A stretch of DNA of 64,000 nt, taken from Eudromia elegans. Taxonomy: Eukaryota; Chordata; Aves; Tinamiformes; Tinamidae. The DNA lies in NCBI GenBank assembly GCA_003342815.1, contig PTEX01000145.1, positions 186,154 to 250,153 on the forward strand, written 5' to 3'. Shown in pieces: positions 27,349-41,074 of the stretch. The notes beneath the pieces are model-generated. The model made no database searches. It saw only the letters and a list, made by a program, of their open reading frames with translations, and was not told where the DNA came from. The translations under genes and the position numbers were made by a program. Position 1 is the stretch's first letter. Each line of letters begins with the position of its first letter.

Positions 27349-29772
27349 AGATCAAGAATCATCTTCATTCTGTCTAGACTGGTTAGTCAGATCAGGTTTG
27401 AACTTTTATCGATAATTGCATAAAGGAAATACATCCAAACACTATCAGTAGTCAGTGAGTTCTAATTCAAATTACAATTTTCTTAGGTAGATAAATATCA
27501 ACTGCAGGAGTTTGCTGCCTCCATTGCTAGCAGAAAATAGATGCAGTTCAATTCTTTAATGACTTATGGTCCCCATCATTAGTCGAAGGACTCAACCTAA
27601 CTACACTAAAGCATTACTGAGAAAAACTGCAAAGTCACACAGCTACCAATGAGAATATATTTAGAGTGAATAAGAACAGATGCTTGTCTCAGTTATTGAT
27701 CTTACTCTGATTCCTCTATGATTAGTTTACCCTAAAGTACCTAAGAGGATGTGATCCCAAATAGGTTTTTTTTGTTTTTTCTTTTACAAATAGGAAACTT
27801 GAATAGAAATCTCTTCTCTGCCGAATTATATAACTGTATAGATTATTTTAAAACCTTATTTTAGCACTTAGGGCTAGTGAAGAGGCCTATGGTAACCTCC
27901 AAAACATGTCACATGTTTAAGGAGGAGTCCAGTGAGCCAGTCTGGATGCTTGATTCCCTACCAAAACAGCCCAGCACTAAATAACTGGGAACCAACTGAG
28001 GCAACTTAGTCCATTTAAGCCATTCACTTATCAAGAGAATACTATACTCAAAAGGAGAAGCAAAGAGGATATTGCAGAACAAAAGATGAGTCACAGTAAA
28101 GAGCTCTGGGGAAAAACAGTAACTACCTTAAATACTTCAGAGTTTTTATGTTCGGGGGGGATTCCTTTTTGTCACATCGCAAAGAAGAAATAGGGCTAGA
28201 GACATTTACGTGTTTACTGTCAAGCCGGATAAATCCAAAATCCTTGCAATAAATCCCTAACTGGGAAATGAGTTCAAGTCTGAGCCTTAAATGAATTTTC
28301 CTCTCTTGTTCTGCTTCTGGGTTATGTGAAAGATGGTAAGCGTAGGAGGAAAAAAAAATCAGTGAAATCCAGATGAAGAGCAATAGGATAATACCAGAAG
28401 AATGAATTAAAAATAAAATAAAATAAAAGCCAAAGAAAGCCTTAAAAAGTATAGTCATACTTGACTACAAAGTGACATATTTAAGCTTTATACTGTCAAT
28501 TCAACAAAATATTCACCAAAGGCCGAGTTCAAACTGCTTTGTACCTCTTGTAACAGCAAGCATTTATGTAATAGAGTCCACTTGTAAATGGACTGCAGGA
28601 TGAGCCAGTGGGAGGACATCAGAGATTAGTATGAAGGCACAAATACAGGCATGTTTTGAATTTGCTTACATATCTATCGGTACTTCTTTAATTTAAATTC
28701 ATCCATTCTCTGTACAGATTCACTGTGGAGATTCTACAGACAACTTCTGCGTTTCTGGCTGTCCTTTCCTTTTGTCTGACCTCTACAAGAACAGCATCTG
28801 ATCAGATTCATATACACTGCACTGTGGGAACAGGCTCACTCCTCAGCACATGATGTAGCTGGTACATCCATCTGCTTTGCCACAGGAGTGAAGGACTTCA
28901 GTGTGTGGAATCAAGATTTGGAACCATTTCTCTTGCCTCGTGAATGCTCAGGAAGCATTCAGAGCCAAGGCCATCTGACAGATGACTGATCCAATGTATA
29001 AATGTGAGCAGGATCGTGCAATATGTGTTGCTGCACAGACCTTCCATTTACCCACTGATTTAAGATGCCCTTGCAGGTAGATCATTTCAAATTTCCTTTT
29101 CTAGTAAAACTATGGTTTGGGTTAACAACTAGCATCAGTATAATAAAGACTTTCAAAATCTTACATATGTAAAATGCAAGTTTATATGTACACTACACTA
29201 TATTATTAAATTATATTAAGTATTTTTGTTATTATTTAAATGTATGGAGAAAAAAGAGAATATGCATAGGAGAATTACAGTAATTTAAAATTCCAGCCCA
29301 GGTTTTTTATGTTCATACCAATATTAAAGAAATTTCCAAAGTAAAAAGTTTTTTGCTTCTTTTACATTTTACTTTTCTTTCTGACTAAAATAATATTGTT
29401 GAATACTATGATGCAACTTACTGTTGACACAGGAAAACATCCAGCCAAAATATCTTATTCCACAGTTGGCTTAAAAATGTGTACTCTATGATATCCCTTG
29501 GCAGTTTCTAGATATGCCTGTGTTCTTCAGAACTAATAAACTTCCATAACTGTCTATACTATGTAAAATTGTAACTATCTTGATTGACTTTTTGACAGCA
29601 TTTCAGCCAATTCTTCTAGTTATTAAAGCAGGGGTTTCCTTATTGCACTGAAAAAAATCAATACAAGACATATTTATTCAGAAACATAAATGTATTTAGG
29701 CATTCTCATAACCAAACAGCTTTTCTACCAAAGTATTTCATACACCTGGTCTCACTGTTCCTTATTACTAGC

Positions 29773-29790
29773 AAAAAAAAAAAAAAAAAA
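29773..29790. repeat. Poly(A) run of 18
   Basis: Uninterrupted A homopolymer, followed closely by a short T-run. Confidence 0.9.
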
Positions 29791-30499
29791 TCATTTTTTT
29801 TGGTAATATTCCTTTAGAAAATATTTGTTTTATTCTGGAAAAAGTAGCTATACAGATATATCTGTACACAGAGACAGAGATACCCAAGCAAACACCCTGA
29901 AAACATGCTGACTAGCAGTCTGATTTCATTTTCTATATTTCCAAGACAGAGATAATAAGCTCTATTTTTGAAAAAAAATATGTAGAAAAAAAGTACTTTT
30001 GCCTTGACTAAATATTTTTGCCCTGTACACTATTCATAGTGTGGGATAAGTGTTTTGAGGCAATAAAGTAAGAAGTTTATTTTATGCCGAAAACATGTGT
30101 TCCTTTGTTAAACTAACTTTAATTCAATAAAAATGTTCACCTATGTAAGTAAAAGCTAAGAATTACAGTGTATTAACCAGCAAAACTTCTATATCTTTTG
30201 ACTTAGGTGTATCAGACTTACAGGTTTTAGATTCTGCTCAGCCTTATGACCTCTAAAAAGTCAGGCTACTGAATAATGTTAACTCCTGTAAACAAGAAGC
30301 AAAAATGATTGATGTTGATACCCCTGGACCAAATATGCATGGATGCTTTGATGCGGTTTTATAAGCAGATCGTTTTATATCAAGGAAGCTAGAGGACCAT
30401 TCTTCCTCTCCTTAAATTTGGCAAATTTACTATTCAGGTCAAGAGGACTAGAACAAGATTGTAAATAGATAAAACTGAAGAATTTGATATTCTATACTG

Positions 30500-30520
30500 A
30501 AAAAAAAAAAAAAAAAAAAA
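30500..30520. repeat. Poly(A) run of 21
   Basis: Uninterrupted A homopolymer. No reading frame or polyadenylation signal that would mark a retrocopy is evident upstream. Confidence 0.9.
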
Positions 30521-30875
30521 TAAAAGCTAACACACAAGACTATTCTGTCTAGTCATCTGACCAGTTTCTATCAGGAAAGACGTTGAGGACAAGTATGATA
30601 TTTTTATGTTTTATGTGCAAGTCAGAAAACTGGGGCAGTAATGACTAAGCTATGGAGCTGAGGGAATAATTCGGATTTAATAATTCATTTGCTGAATATA
30701 GTTTCCTTTCTTTCCTTTTGAACAGTTGTGAAAGTGCTATCTTCACAGCTGGCACACTGGATCACTCAAGGTGAGGAAGAGACCATTAAATACTTTGCAC
30801 TTTCTTGCTAGAACAAAAATCTTTGCATGAGGACCCACCATTTGGTGGGCAGCCACTTGGATTTGGTGCTTTACG

Positions 30876-30945
30876 ATCTGGTCCTAACACATGCCCTGTA
30901 GAGCACCAAGGAACTGTTCTGCCTGTGGGCAAGATGCACGGGCCT
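30876..30945 (+). repeat. Unidentified dispersed repeat, copy 2
   Basis: This is the counterpart of the copy at 25.35-25.41 kb. The shared core runs CAAGGAACTGTTC, then GGCAAGATGCAC (30907-30942), with a shared upstream block beginning GTCCT. The two copies are in the same orientation, about 5.5 kb apart. Family unknown; boundaries approximate. Confidence 0.45.
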
Positions 30946-31772
30946 GGATTTGGAGAACATAAACATCAGCTGTATGAGATACATACATACTATAGAGTAC
31001 TACTCTGAACAAAAGATTACGATTAAAGATTATTAAATTACTGATTTATTCACTAATATTAGCCACAGTCTGCAAATAAGCTTGGTAGTAGCGTAGTTAA
31101 TAAAGACAAACAGGTCTTTTGGTTGACACGCTTTATACCCTAGGTGAATGTCTTGTCCAAAAAGTCCTTATTCTGTAATTCTTTCTATCCATGTTTGGTC
31201 ATATAATAAGACAATTTTGACTACACCTTAAGTAAAGATGAATCATTCAATTTGGAAATCTCCAAATTCATCAATTTGGAAATTTTTCTGAGTGACAGTT
31301 TGGCGGACTTTTCTGAGACACAGTTATAGAACAGCTGCCCTGCAGACCAAAGGTCTTTAAATATAAAGACACAATAAGGTCACAATGATCTCCTCACCAG
31401 AACATTATAAAACCAAGACAATGTCAAATGTTTATGATAATAATATGCATATTGTTGTTCAGGCAATGAAATAACAGTAACAATAATAGCAACACCAAAA
31501 GGTTCAAATGAGAGTTTCATGTTTCATTTCATCACTGAGGTTATTTGTTTCATCCTCAGACTGTATCTGCATACTGATTTGCATGACAACTCACAAACCC
31601 TAATAGGATGAACAATGTCTCTGATTGCCGTTTCATCCTTAGGGCAACTAGTATGAACACCATTAAATGACAATTCTTGTTACTGACAAAATGGAGTTTG
31701 CATACTCAATCACATAAGCTAGATAGGAATTTTTATTTCAGGAAGGTAGTCCTTTATTTAATGGCTTCATTC

Positions 31773-31800
31773 AGATAATCAGAAGATAATCAGAAGATAC
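31773..31800. repeat. 11-bp tandem repeat (2.5 copies)
   Basis: The unit AGATAATCAGA occurs twice without mismatch and then half again. Confidence 0.85.
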
Positions 31801-34800
31801 ACATCTTTCACATGATATTATGTGACAGCTTTTCACAAAGTGGGTGATTGTTGGCTCCTGAAATATTTAAAAAGAAACTGAGCACAGTTGTATTTCCTTG
31901 AAGCTTGCAGAAGCTGAGTGGGGAAGGAGGGAGACACTTCTCCAGTAACTGCACTGCTATAAATGCAAAGAGGAGCATGCTTTTAATTCAAGTAAGTCAT
32001 ATCAGGTTTAGGAGAAGCTAGTAAATACAGTATACATAAGCAAAGCCAGAAAAAGAGTAGGCTTTATAAATTCTGTGATAACAGAAGCATTTGCACACCA
32101 TACCTTCCTTCCGCTGGAAGATGATGGTTCTATTTTACAACAGAGATTCTTCAAGGTACCCTCACTAGACTGGCCTTCTGAAAGGCAGATCTTCCTCATA
32201 TCTTGTCACTCACCTCTGGGCACTTACCATACGAAAGAACCTTTCTGTATCTATCCCTCCCTGATCTCTATGGGATCACCTGCCTTTGAAGCCCATTTCT
32301 TTCCTTTTCGTCAGCAGAACTCCCTCTCCATTCCCTCCCAATTATCAAATCAAAACTGATATGGTGAGGCACTTTAGTAAAAAAAAAATCCAATGCTTTT
32401 CTCCAAATGTCGGATACACTAAGCAGCTAGCAGGTGTGGGCATCAGGGATCTCTAGAAATATGCTTAGTTACCATATAGCTGTCACTGTATTGTGAATGT
32501 GGCAAATCACTGGTCAGCCATGGAATCTAAGAACTGAATGTAAAAATAAAATAAAGTACAGCCACTTTGCTCCAAATTCAGTCAAAAACGTGGGGACTAT
32601 ACCATGTTTAAAATCTCCTTTATATTTTACAGCAAAAAATTGATCCTACCTGTGATCCATTAATACCCAAAGTATGAATATTTTGAATTTTGATGGCATT
32701 TTTAATTTGCCTCATCACAAAATATTCCTGTTTGGCAAATGTTCTGTTTTGTCTTTTACTTTAAATGAAGCTTCAATTATACAGAGTTTTTTTTTTTGGT
32801 CATTGTTTTTCACCAGCATCATTGCTGACTTCATTAATGTCAGCACATCTCAGAAATGAGTTTTAGATGAGCTGAGCCCATTTTGCTGACAAAATTTGCA
32901 GCAGCAAAGCATAAAGCATTACAGGCTCTACAATAGTGAAGACTTTTCATTATTTGCTTTCAAAAGACTTGTGATTTTAAAAACAAATAGATAAATAGAA
33001 CTCAATGAGCTCCCCGTGCAGTGTATTGAGGGATAGGTGTGCAGTAGAAAATTAACAGACTTTAAATAGATTTTTGTAATTTGGCAAATACAAAGCATGC
33101 ACAGTACCATATCCCTAAATTGTACAGCTGTTACAGCCACAATATGTCTCTATTATGCAAAAATCCAATAGATTCAAACCAGCTATATATTTATATATAT
33201 ACAGAAAAAAAGGTAATGTATTTTTTATATGAAATAATAATTATTTTGCAGTAGGAGATAAAGTTTCTCGTTACATGTGACAGTCCTCTGTGTGAAATTA
33301 AATGTACATCACACTTTGTCTTCTCAGCTGCTGCATGCTGCCTAGTTTTCAGTTGGCACTGTCTAGGTATGCAGTCACAGATGGAAAGTCAGTATGTGTG
33401 ACATGCTTTTCACCTGCCATGAAATGCTGAACTCCCTCCGTCATTTTGTATAAACAATTTGCAATTCATTTGGTTCTCACACAGGGCATTCCAAACAACT
33501 TGATAAAATTAGTACTACCAGCAATGGGTTTAAATCTATAAAAAAAGAAAACTACTTTTAGAAACTCCTCTGTGCCATTATTTCTAGATCTGTAACGTAC
33601 AGCACAGGGTTAGCAGTAAAAATTATGTATCAGATTCTGCATTTGAGTCTCTGACAAAACTAATGGGAATGTACTGACTTCTGGAACTAAATGAAGTATC
33701 TTGTCAAAGATAATTTTACTTTCCATTTTCTATATCATGTTAAACATGTAAGGTTCATACAGTGATACTACCTAACATCTACTGCATGACATGGAGGGAT
33801 ATTGATTAAAGATGAATGTTATAGAGATCTTAGCAGCACATCAAATAAGGATTTCAGTGATGAGGTCATGTTTCCTTTCTGACTCCATGACTCTCTGTAT
33901 GCTCTACAGAAGTATATTTTCATATTTGTCTTGCTCTCACAAGAACACCACTGCTGCCAAAGAGTTTACAGAGATATTATCACCATCTCCTGGAACCTGC
34001 TTTCAAATATTCTTTTATGTAAGAGTATAAAAATATTAAGACAGACTATACAGAAATATTGGAATATATATGTAAAGATGAGGTGCAATCTTTTGATTTC
34101 CTCTATTGACAATAAAAGGAGCACAGAATAACAATTTATTATATTATTAATATGAACTATATTATTATTCATTAAAGCAAGCATTACTTAAGTACTTGCT
34201 TTTTAGGTATTTAAACTTAGGTGAGATACACCCCACCCTTGCAATATGTCTTTATGGGGCCTCATTAGATCCTCTCTGGGATTAATTCTGCCAAGTTTCC
34301 TAACACTAATATTTCATGCTGCTAATATTCTTATTTATAAGTACCATCAAATATACAGATGTCTTCTGAAGAATTGACTTTTGATTAGTAATCTCATGGA
34401 ATTGTTAATATTTATATACCTTAAATACTTACAGGTCTACTGAACAATAATTCAGTAGCTGATGCACAAAGTGCTAAATACCATTAGCTTTTCCTATTGC
34501 TACTAGCAGTGATATCTGTGCTTCTTTACAATTTATATTAGTGAAACTGTTTTGTCTATCATTGTTTTCCTGAACAACAAAGAAAGGGCAATCACTTCTG
34601 TTAGATAATGGCATATCATTAGTGGAAGGAAGCAGCATACGGACACGAACACTTAATTTTTAAAATATAGACCCAAATTGAACTGAAGACTCCACTTATT
34701 CAACTTACTTAGATCACTATGGGAGATGTAAGTAAGCATATAAGATTAGAAATTAATCTTACTTAAACAGCAGGAGAAATGTTTTATGACAAGAGGTAAG

Positions 34801-37800
34801 AGTTACAGGAGTATAATCAGAATTACACTTTTTAAAGTATCATATATATTAACATGACTGTAAAACATGAAATACTCAGCCAATACAAATGTAGAAGTAA
34901 ATAGTGTCCATAACACAAGTAATTTTTTCACATAATCCCTCTGTAAATAATGTAAAATATACTAGATGACTCATCAAGGTCAAAATACTTATTCAAGAGA
35001 CTTAAACATCTATGTAGTTACTGGGAGGATCAAAGTCTAAAAATGCTAGCTTTTCCAGTAATGCACCAAACTGATCAGCCCAGCATAAAGTTGCAACGTA
35101 AATATATACATTCTACTTCAAATAATTAAGTATTTTCCTGTTGGGTACTTTACCTTGCAGGTTCCTTTCCTAAGACAACACACAGCAGGCAAGTACTTGC
35201 TTCAGTTGTGTCTTTACTTGAAGTAACCTGAAGCTGTACACATGTGCAATTGTTTCCTTATGTTATATCTGTTTTTATTAGAGTCATGATAGTTACATTG
35301 AACAAGTGCCAAAATAAGTGCTATTATTCAAACACAACATCATATTTTGTTATTATCTAAAAAGTAGAATGCTTTAAATGAATACTGTACTTGGGCTCTT
35401 CATATATGAGAAACATAGCATGTTGAATAGCATATGAACTCAGAAAATAGAAAAGCACTATAGATCTGAAATTGTACAATCAAAAAAAAATTATGATTTT
35501 TTCTGCCCTTTGTTTTATATATATTAAAAAAAAAAGAAAAAAGAGAAAAGGAGAATACTTACATCAGAAAAGTACTTATATCCTAGTAGAAATATGCATT
35601 CAGTGATAAAAAAAGATTTTAACCCTGAGTTCTCCTTTTGAAACAGTCACTTTTAATGACACATCAGCAAAAAAAGTCCAAGTAAATCTGTTTCCTTCAA
35701 CGAATTTAATCAATCAGACTTGCACCAGTGTAAACTAGAGTGAATATTACTTTCAATGATAAAATTGCACCTTGCTGAATTTTCCTGATTAATATTGTAT
35801 GGATAATATGATTTTCTATCAGGTGTTACACAGATTTAACTAAGGAAACATTTAGAAAATGCATCATAGATCAGTACATTTTGATAGTTACTAATATATT
35901 CCATCTGCACATAGGTAGTTTCTACTCTGAGCTATAATTTTAACAATGATGTGGCAATGTAAGGATAAATAAATAGACAATTCATCCAAGACCTTTTCCT
36001 GATGGTTCTAAAGTTAGCAAGAATGGTAAACAAGGGTTTTAATTTAATAATTATGACCTATTTTGATATCTTCTTGGGTGGTAAATATGAACTTGTTTTT
36101 GCAAGATGCTGAACAGTCTTAGATCTCATTAATGTCATTACAAGCCAGAAGTGCACAGCACTTCACAGGAAGTGCTCATCATTATCTCAAAATTAGGTTC
36201 TTAATGGCCTGAAAGGAGAGTTTACATTCTCAGCATATTTAAAATGGCTCATTCAGTCTCCAGTCTTCAAGACTTGGATGCATTTAAACATGTATAAAAT
36301 GTCAATGAAAATATGTCACTTAAAAAGTAAGAAAAGAAAAGTTACCTAGTGGCCCCAAACACAAAGTGATATGGGAAGAAGTAGTAGAAAGAAAGTAATT
36401 GAAGAGTTTCCCTTGAATACTTTCAAAGAAGACAAGGGGCTTACGGTGTGTTGGTTTTTGAAAAACATTACTGTCACAATTCAACAAATTACTAGGATTA
36501 GGTTAGCTTTTGTCTTAGGGGCAATGAGGTCTGTGCCTGCCACAACTTTTCAGAAAAAAAAAAATCTGCCTTAATAACAAGATGCAACAACAACATAATT
36601 CAACCATATCAGACAAAGCAGAACATGTATTTGTTATTCATTACCAAGATAATACTAACAAGGTAAGAATATTTAGTTATGCACTGGAAAATATGGAAAA
36701 CAGGGGAAAAAATGTCCATTATCTTGTAAAAGATTTTGTGGCTTCTTGAGACTTCTTTTTCACAATTGGACAGAGGCGGTACATATCTGTCTGCCAGCTT
36801 GAGGCTAATCAGAAAAATCCTCAATATGTCATAAGTTTCAATAGATAAAGAGTTCCCATTGTTATCATTTTTAGTGCCATTTTTACTGTAAGACATATTT
36901 TAAGTGTCTTGCAGAGTTTTTGTGGATCAGTTCACCTGAACAGCAATAGTCCTTTACAAATTAAAGGCCTTTGCTGGTTTATTTTCCAGTGAGCAATAAA
37001 TGCTCCTTGTAAATAATAATCTTGTTAGCATTCCTGTGATGATGAATAACCTGTACTGTGCTTGTTTTGTATCTTGAAGTTCTCTTACATCCTCTGCATT
37101 CTATACGCATATGCATGCACTTCCCCACAGGTATATTATGCATTTTTGTTGTTGCTGTTGAGAACCCCACCAGCTACGAAGTATCAGAACTGACACGGAC
37201 TGGGATTTAAATAGAGGATATGCTTCTATAAAGCCACTGTTCAAGGTCAGCTGCTGATCTACAGGCACTTCCTGCTCGCAGCACCTTGAAGAGATGGCTG
37301 CAATTACTTATGACATTAGCAGCTGTGGAAAAACTGCACAAGGATTTAGTGCAGCCTTTCACTTCTTGACTGTAATTCTTTGTTGAAGTCCAGGGGCATG
37401 GCAACAAGGTAAGGGCAACCTTTGTTCCATTCCTTAAAACTGATGCAACCAGAGTTTCACCTATGTGGAAGGAAATGTGCAAGTCCACAGTAAAGACAAT
37501 GGAGAAAAGTGTGTCCAAAATTCCCTTTCCACATAATAAGCTGGCTAGAAAATCCCAAAATTAACATAGCAAAATAAGACAATGTGGCAATTTATAGCCT
37601 TTCTATGTAATTGAGAAAAATTCCAAATAATTTAAGAAATGTAATCATTTCCCATGTCAAACTCACAGTAGCTTTTGAACATCATTTTGAAAGGGTAAAG
37701 CATTCATAGACAAGCAGTTGTTATAATTTTATGAAAACAGGCAGGTGGATGGAGAAGAGACACCCTATTTTTACCCCTTTAGAAAGAAGCTAATGAGAGC

Positions 37801-40800
37801 ATCTTTTCTTAGGCATCAGACAGAAAGAAAAACAGACATGATTAATTCTGCTCCACACAGACCTACTCATTTTTAAACAACTTTCCATGTTACGTTATTT
37901 TCTATTGATAAAATTGCCATAACTGAGGATTGACTTGGGAGAGTATGGCATGGGCCTTAAAAGAATCAGTGTCCTGGCTAAACAATGCTTCCATTCAGTA
38001 TAACAGATAAAATTAGATAACCAAACGTGGTGTGAATATGACAGGCTTGCCGAGGTTGATGAGAGCAGACTAGAAGCCATAAGCTGACTTTGAACCATGA
38101 GATAACTCTCATTAATTCCAAGACTTTGAGCTGTACAAATTACTTCTTCTAAGAGTATTGTATTTACAGAAAAGTCTCTGCCATGTGATGTTTTACCCTT
38201 CTGCTTTCTATCGCTTAAATATGAATTAGATTGAACAGATTCTTTCTTTTTTTTTTTTTCATTCATATGGTGTATGTCAAATATCTAGACCATAATTGCT
38301 GTAGTCTTGAGGCTGTTTTATGTTGTACTAGAGAGCAGTTCTTTCAAGTGACTTGAGTAATACACGACCAGAAGGAAAATACAGTTAAGATTTTGTTCCT
38401 TCTGTTTCTTTAAGAAAAGGCAATTAGAGCTACATATTTTGTTACTATTTGATTTTCAAACAATGATACTACAGTAAAATCATTATTTTAATTGGTAAAC
38501 AGAAGTACAGTGTCCTTATGAAGCAAATATGACTCCATTAAAATGTGTATTTGTTTTAAATTGGAAGGCAATAATTTTGTGCAAGGCAGCAGATTGTTTT
38601 AACAGCATAACTTGTAGCTGAAAAACCCATGCTGAAAAGTGCCCTTGAGATGTGAGATATTGTTCATTTGACAATAAAATATTTGTTTAACATAGTGATG
38701 AAGGTAAATGACGAGTAGGTCTAATGTATCTCTGTAACATATTTCTTTTGGAAGCTTTTAGAGCACAAAGACCAGTAAATTTAGGGTAGTTCTCAATTCT
38801 AACTTCTTGATTTTGTGACTGCTTAGGTTCAATAGTGCTAAACCCTTGACATCATGTCTAATTAACACATTTGTCAAGACTTCTTAACTTTCCAGTCTTG
38901 TACACTCGTTTATTTTCCAGGGAAGCAAAACTGTTTTTTACATGGTGAAGATAATGTTGGCTTTTTCAATCTTTATTATTTCAGCTTGATATTTTGTACT
39001 TAACCTCCTGCAAACAATCATATGAGAAATGCTTCACATTAGTAGACAGACTGCATGACGCTTTATTTCATCCTTTCTTCCTATCAGAAGCTTGGATTCA
39101 CTGCAATAACGCCACCGAGGCAGCCACAAAAATTATTTCCTCCCAAAGCTGGGGAAGTGTCATGCTATAAAGCATGGCTTTCTTACTGCAGTTTATGCAG
39201 TTAGAAGGCACTCATTATCATGAAAGGTTTCTATTTCCTACTCTGAACAGGGGCTATTAGCAATTACTGGCAGAAAAAAAATGCCCCTACAGGCAGCTCT
39301 CCAGATATGCTCAGGTCTGAAGTGTTACCAGCTCCCTGACAGGATGCCTGACCTCAGACTTCTTCCTTTCTTAAGAGCTGGCTGGACTAAGAAAGCCATT
39401 TATAATGCAAGATAATAATTTTATTCAATCACTAAATTCTGAAAAATGTTCTATATTCATTTGTGCCAGTGGATGACACATTGTTTCTATTAACTATATT
39501 TTCAGACAAATTCATCTTTTTCATATAGGATTCCTATAGAGACACTGACACTCCAAATGGTGGAAGCATTGCTGGAAGAGAAACCATTTATATAAAAAAA
39601 AGGAGGGATAAGATGATTCCACCAGCCCTAAATCAAAATTGCATTATCTCTTTTTGGTTACCCTCCACATAACTGAACAGGTACTGAACTGCATAGCAAA
39701 TCTAGTAACAAAACAGTTTAGAAAGGAGTCACAGTGCAAGAGAGATGGGACTAATTAGGCAAGGAGCCATTGATCATTTTGAGACTTTTGCAGGAACAGA
39801 AGAGAGTGGCTGACATCCAATCCCTACATTTCCTGGAATACAAAGAAAAAGGAGTATATAAAATGATGAAGTTTGGATACAGTTTGAAGGATTCCATGAG
39901 GTGAGTATGCTACAATGTGGAGAAAAAAAAAAAAAAGTAATTTTCTTTCTTTTTTATTTTGTTTTGATCAATAAGCGTATTATTATAGAATCTGTTATTT
40001 CTCCAGATAAGCAGCTCCTGAAGTGTGTAACACAGAGAAAATTCTGCCAGAAAACATATATAATAAACACTTCTAAAAATATCGTATACTTGTGAAACAT
40101 TCTACTTTTTTTTGAGATATAACCTTATAAAAAATTGCCAAAATCCATTATAAAGATGAAGGTAAGAAAAATCAAAAGAGGAACTCCTATAAAACAAAAG
40201 TATTAGCTTTACAAAGTTTGCTTGCTTACCCCTGCTTTCCACAAATTTATCACAATTCCAAATTTTTATTCAATATTGTTGAATGCTAACATTGCTGTCA
40301 TGCTAATTACAGAAACAGCATAAATATGAAGAATACTACCTTTTTATACATTCTTTGGACAGAAATAGGCATCTATTCCATTTGACTTCATAAATTTACA
40401 AGTCATCTGATTAGTAAATCACTTTTTTTACAAGCATAAATCTATATAAAAGGATAGTAGAGCCATCAGCTACTTAGAATAAGTGAATGTGAGTTTAAAA
40501 CTTGAAACCTGGAGGAAGAGAAAAAAGAAAGGAGAATGATTTTTTTTCTGTGGCCTTTTTGTACTCTTCAATGTGGAATCTACTGATATGTACCTTGACC
40601 TTTGTCTTGAGGTAGTTTTAGGGGAGAAAAGCAGCCTTAATTGAAAAGCTCCAGCTTTCAAAGCTTGTGCAAACATACTGCCTCCTCCACCACTTCTTCA
40701 CCACTGCAGTGGAGTCTGCCTGACCTATGATTACACTGAAACAGACCACTCGTCCTTTTCATCATAAAGTCACTCCTTGTATATCTGGTTTGTTTAGCAG

Positions 40801-41074
40801 ATCTTTCAATTCTCCTGGAAAAACGTATTCCTAGGCAAGTTCCTTTTCCACTTAGACTGAGAGTACCATCCTCTTTATCCTTTCCACTACTATGAGATTG
40901 GAGCCCTCACTGAATCATTTCAGGCCTTAAAACAAATGGAACTCCTCAACTTCATATAAGTTTTGGACCATTTTGGTCCTTCAGTTTAAACAAATTTTCT
41001 TCTGAATCACAAAAGAATATATGAAGGGACATGACTGAAACATAGATTAAGAATTCTGCAGATCCTGTCTGTCT

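Larger units (their letters stand above)
17351..41074. other. AT-rich intergenic DNA, no gene recognised
   Basis: No open frame in this stretch resembles a known protein; the longest (22334-22780, about 148 codons) has no recognisable motif. Simple repeats and two copies of an unidentified dispersed repeat are listed separately. I infer that this is still the non-coding region upstream of KCND2. Confidence 0.7.

Noticed and set aside
28123..28458. Open frame of about 111 codons on the - strand
   Set aside because: The hydrophobic start comes from a T-rich tract, the rest has no recognisable motif, and no promoter or splice context was seen.
37207..37518. Open frame of about 103 codons on the - strand with a protein-like feel (SACRSAADLEQWLYRS)
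   Set aside because: I could not assign it to any family and found no convincing splice context or start. It may be chance or a decayed repeat.
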